From: REEB506 sp049317545 | GTDB lineage: Bacteria > Pseudomonadota > Alphaproteobacteria > Caulobacterales > Aquidulcibacteraceae | Direction of reading: 5' to 3' | Assembly (NCBI GenBank): GCA_049317545.1 | Contig: JBMOIB010000003.1 | Coordinates: 1-64,000, forward strand | Length of the DNA stretch: 64,000 nt | Shown here: in pieces, positions 61,342 through 64,000 of the stretch | Layout of the letters: each line of letters begins with the position of its first letter | Numbering within the stretch: position 1 is the stretch's first letter | Translations under genes and position numbers: made by a program | Notes under the pieces: model-generated | Databases searched by the model: none | What the model was told of the DNA's origin: nothing | The model's input: the letters and a program-made list of their open reading frames with translations, nothing else

Positions 61342-62470
61342 ATGCGCCCTGACATCGCCGCGCTCGCCGAAGGCATCGAGAATTCCGTGGCGCTGCTCCG
61401 GAGGCGTCTTTGACTGGGACCGCGCGCTCGTCCGCCTGGATGAACTGAACGCCCGCGCCGAAGACCCGAGCCTATGGAACAACCCTGAGGCGGCCCAGAA
61501 ACTGATGCGCGAGCGCAATAAGCTCGCCGCGGCGGTCGACGCGATCCGCAGCCTCGAAACGGACCTCTCCGATACGGTCGAACTCGCCGAACTCGCCGAC
61601 ATGGACGGCGACGAAGGCTTGATGGCCGAGGCGCGCAAGGTGCTGGAGGCCGCTCGCGCCCGCGCCGGCAAGGCCGAACTCGCCGCGCTTCTTTCGGGCG
61701 AGGCCGACGGCAACGATTGCTACATCGAGATCAATTCCGGCGCGGGCGGCACCGAAAGCCAGGACTGGGCCTCGATCCTTTTGCGCATGTACGCCCGCTG
61801 GGCCAACGCCCGCGATCTGCAGGTTGAGGAACTCGAGCACCAGGACGGCGACACCGCCGGCATCAAGTCCGCGACTTTGTTGATCAAAGGCGAGAACGCC
61901 TACGGCTATCTCAAGACCGAAGCGGGCGTTCATCGCCTCGTGCGCATCAGTCCGTTCGATTCCAACGCGCGCCGCCATACGAGCTTTGCGAGCGTTTGGG
62001 TCTATCCGGTGATCGACGACACGATCGAGATCGAGATCAACGACAAAGACTGCCGCGTCGATACGTTCCGCGCGTCCGGCGCCGGCGGTCAGCACGTCAA
62101 CAAGACGGACTCGGCCATCCGGATCACGCACATTCCGACCGGCATCGTGGTGTCGTGCCAGGCCGAGCGCAGCCAGCACAAGAACCGCGCCACCGCCTGG
62201 AACATGCTGCGGGCGCGCCTTTATGAGCGCGAACTGCAGATCCGCGAAGCCGCCGCGCAAGCGCTGGAAAACACCAAGACGGAAATCGGCTGGGGGCGGC
62301 AGATCCGCTCCTATGTGCTGCAGCCGTACCAGATGGTGAAGGACCTGCGCACCGGCGTCGAAACCAGCGACACGGCCGGAGTGCTCGACGGCGACCTCGA
62401 CGCCTTCATGGCGGCGGCTTTGGCCGCGCGCGTCAGCGGCTCGGAAGCACAGGTCGACGACATCGACTAA
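61342..62470 (+). CDS. prfB: Peptide chain release factor 2, with programmed +1 frameshift
   Basis: 375 residues when the +1 shift is made: 23 codons from ATG 61342 to CTT at 61408-61410, skip of T61411, then GAC onward to 62470. RF2 ends translation at UGA and UAA. The N-terminal coiled-coil domain (LDELNARAEDPSLWNN), the stop-recognition tripeptide SPF, and the catalytic GGQ (SGAGGQHVNKTDSA) are present. Without the shift, translation stops at UGA after 23 codons. The shift restores perfect family alignment. Confidence 0.96.
61398..61414 (+). promoter_or_regulatory. prfB programmed frameshift signal
   Basis: An internal Shine-Dalgarno GGAGG (61400-61404) lies 3 nt before CTT TGA C (61408-61414). 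This is the same layout as the E. coli prfB site (SD, 3-nt spacing, CUU UGA C). When RF2 is scarce, slow UGA recognition lets the ribosome shift +1 and make RF2. Confidence 0.95.
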
Positions 62471-62557
62471 GTGCGCTTGCTGATCAATGCCGGGCTTAGG
62501 CGCTCGTTCACGGCGGCGTGACTTGCGGCTGCGCGCCGCGCCACGCACACGGGCGCC

Positions 62558-63727
62558 ATGCGTCTCGTTCTTTTCGCCGCCGCTCTGGTCTCCGTCGCAG
62601 CATTTGCACGGGCGGAGCCGCGCTTCGTGGATGCCTCCTCGTCTCTCCCTGCGAAGGAGGGGCGGGGGCATTCGATGAACGTCAAGGCCGCCGACATCGA
62701 CCGTGACGGCGATCTCGACCTCGTCATCGCCATGGAGTTCGGCGCCAACCGACTGCTCCTCAATGACGGATCCGGACGGTTTGCCGATGCAAGCGAGCGG
62801 CTGCCGCGCGCGGCGCGCGACAGCGAGGAAATTGCGCTCGCCGATTTCGATGCCGACGGCGATCTCGATGTTGCGGTCGCCAACGAGGACGATCTGAAGC
62901 AGGAATTGTATCTCAATGACGGTCGTGGCCAGTTTCGCGATGCGAGCGCCCGCCTGCGAATTCGGGTGAAGGCGAACGCCGTCGTCGCTGCCGATCTCGA
63001 CGGCGATCGTAGGCCAGATCTCTTTTTTGGCGGCGACAAGGTCTCCGCGCTGATGGTCAATCGCGGTCGGGCCCGTTTCGAGGACGTCAGCTTCGATCGC
63101 CTCCCCGAGCGGTACGGAGCTAACCAGGACGTCGCCGTCGGAGATATCGATGCGGATGGCGATCCCGATCTCGTGCTCGCCAACGAGGACGCCAACCAGA
63201 TTTACCTCAACGATGGAAAAGGCGGTTTTGCGCTTGCGCCCGCGGCGAGTTTGCCGCGCGCGGCGCGCCCGGAAGAAAGCCGGGACGCCGAAGTGTTCGA
63301 TGTCGATGGCGACGGCGATCTCGATCTCTTTTTCGCCAATGTCCGGCTTTGGAACCAGAACGCCGTCGCGCAGAACCGACTTCTCCTCAACGACGGTAAG
63401 GGCGCGTTCACCGATGCGACGGCCGTCTGGCTTCCCGCGCGGGAGGAAAGCGCCGTCAGCGCTGAGCCCGTCGACGTCGATGGGGACGGGCGGCTCGATC
63501 TCGTTCTGGGAACGCTGCGCATCGATGGGACGAAGATCGGCCCCGGACCTATCCGTGTGCTGAAGAACTCCGGATCGGCCCTCGTTGAAGTCACGGATGC
63601 TTGGCTGCCGGCCGGAACGACCGCTGCCGGCTTCGACATTGCCGTCGGCGATTTCGACGGCGACAAGCGCCCGGATGTCTTCGTCGCGAGCCGCGGCAGT
63701 CCCGACGTTTATCTTCGCGGACGTTGA
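62558..63727 (+). CDS. Secreted FG-GAP/VCBS repeat protein
   Basis: 389 residues. Signal peptide (FAAALVSVAAFARA), then seven calcium-binding DxDxDGxxD-like motifs near residues 46, 96, 146, 196, 248, 306 and 365, spaced about 50-59 apart. Seven FG-GAP units suggest a seven-bladed beta propeller in the periplasm or outside the cell. No enzyme domain is attached. Located 87 nt after prfB; convergent with the methyltransferase gene, whose stop is 4 bp away. Function unknown. Confidence 0.85.
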   Translation: MRLVLFAAALVSVAAFARAEPRFVDASSSLPAKEGRGHSMNVKAADIDRDGDLDLVIAMEFGANRLLLNDGSGRFADASERLPRAARDSEEIALADFDADGDLDVAVANEDDLKQELYLNDGRGQFRDASARLRIRVKANAVVAADLDGDRRPDLFFGGDKVSALMVNRGRARFEDVSFDRLPERYGANQDVAVGDIDADGDPDLVLANEDANQIYLNDGKGGFALAPAASLPRAARPEESRDAEVFDVDGDGDLDLFFANVRLWNQNAVAQNRLLLNDGKGAFTDATAVWLPAREESAVSAEPVDVDGDGRLDLVLGTLRIDGTKIGPGPIRVLKNSGSALVEVTDAWLPAGTTAAGFDIAVGDFDGDKRPDVFVASRGSPDVYLRGR

Positions 63728-63731
63728 GTTC

Positions 63732-64000
63732 TCAGCCCTTGCACGCATTGATGGCGCCCGGCGCGGGGACGGGGCCTTTCGGGGCGAAAAGGGCGAGGTA
63801 TCCGGTCTCTGGGCCGAGATCGTGGAAGCCGGTTTCGGCAAATCCCACCGCCGCTAGTTCGCAGCGCAATAGGTCTGGCGGCGCGCCGTGATACGCGGTC
63901 GGACGATTTCGCTCGGCGATCGCTATGATCCCGCCTGGCTTCAGCGCCGCGTGCAGACGCCAGAGCAGCGCATAGGGCTGTTCGATCTCGTGATACATCC
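63732..64000 (-). CDS. SAM-dependent methyltransferase, C-terminal part
   Basis: The last 89 codons of a gene that continues past the right edge. The sequence LLWRLHAALKPGGIIAIAERN is the post-motif III segment of class I methyltransferases, with the LKPGG turn, followed by a final strand region. The Met near the edge is probably internal, since motif I would lie further upstream. Substrate unknown. Ends in a short Cys-Lys-Gly tail. Confidence 0.75.
   Translation of the reverse strand, partial: MYHEIEQPYALLWRLHAALKPGGIIAIAERNRPTAYHGAPPDLLRCELAAVGFAETGFHDLGPETGYLALFAPKGPVPAPGAINACKG

Noticed and set aside
61472..63841. 789-codon open frame on the minus strand over prfB and the FG-GAP gene
   Set aside because: Spans two well-supported plus-strand genes and lacks family similarity; Asp/Ile-rich pattern mirrors the FG-GAP repeats.

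Overview
This window is a stretch of high-GC alphaproteobacterial chromosome, mostly housekeeping genes packed tightly on both strands. Alphaproteobacteria are indicated by the regulatory-inactivator protein HdaA, the complex I subunit NDUFA12, a DUF2155 protein, the rne/amiC/mrcA/prfB cluster, and the fabD-fabG-acpP-fabF-mltG-yicC-gmk run facing rsmA-pdxA-surA-lptD-lptG-lptF. A Caulobacterales-like organism (for example Hyphomonadaceae) is my inference; the sequence alone does not settle the family. I see no rRNA, tRNA, CRISPR array, insertion sequence or prophage.

Layout. 1-286: two copies of a ~100-bp dispersed intergenic repeat. 287-4531 (minus): radA-cvpA-purF-SDR. 4622-4990: a small lipoprotein cytochrome c. 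4991-9081 (minus): dnaB-alr-mlaE-mlaF. 9184-10684 (minus): rpsF-rpsR-rplI with a candidate promoter, a structured leader and a strong terminator. 10861-12982: rsgA and a cupin lipoprotein gene, together with a diverged copy of the fabD promoter region and 5' end. 13081-19024 (plus): fatty-acid synthesis genes, mltG, yicC, gmk. 19008-26632 (minus): rsmA, pdxA, surA and the LPS-export genes lptD, lptG, lptF. 26825-29574 (plus): pepA, holC, an I78-inhibitor-like lipoprotein, ndk. 29589-32994 (minus): a subtilase lipoprotein and purM-purN. 33080-38577 (plus): DUF2066 protein, hdaA, ppk1, ppx. 38639-42464: rnd, aspS and a pentapeptide-repeat protein. 42586-45309 (minus): a large protein related to class II ribonucleotide reductase whose catalytic residues appear lost. 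45492-46802 (plus): NDUFA12, mlaD, DUF2155. 46799-49801 (minus): aroQ-accB-accC-aat. 49902-50958 (plus): thiS-thiG. 50971-51095: a palindromic repeat. 51135-55941 (minus): rne, an M48 protease and a DsbA-like protein. 56417-63727 (plus): amiC, mrcA, an SDR, prfB with its programmed frameshift, and a seven-repeat FG-GAP protein. 63732-64000: the 3' end of a methyltransferase.

How the genes work together. The window is rich in envelope functions: peptidoglycan (alr, mltG, amiC, mrcA), LPS export (lptD, lptF, lptG), outer-membrane protein folding (surA, M48 protease, DsbA-like) and phospholipid trafficking (mlaF, mlaE and mlaD at two loci). Fatty-acid supply is covered by fabD/G/F, acpP and accB/C. 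Replication and nucleotide metabolism are represented by dnaB, radA, holC, hdaA, purF/M/N, gmk and ndk, and polyphosphate turnover by ppk1 and ppx. Many neighbours overlap by 1-13 nt (ATGA or TGATG junctions), which suggests translational coupling.

Most notable: (1) the full-length ribonucleotide-reductase-like protein with an intact C-terminal TSCPD domain but no recognisable active-site cysteines; (2) the duplicated, decayed fabD 5' region flanking a cupin lipoprotein gene; (3) a subtilase with inhibitor-like modules at both ends; (4) the prfB frameshift site; (5) a candidate S6:S18-type leader before rpsF. Start codons were re-chosen where the longest open frame ran into a neighbour or lacked a ribosome binding site. 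All identities and counts were made by eye.
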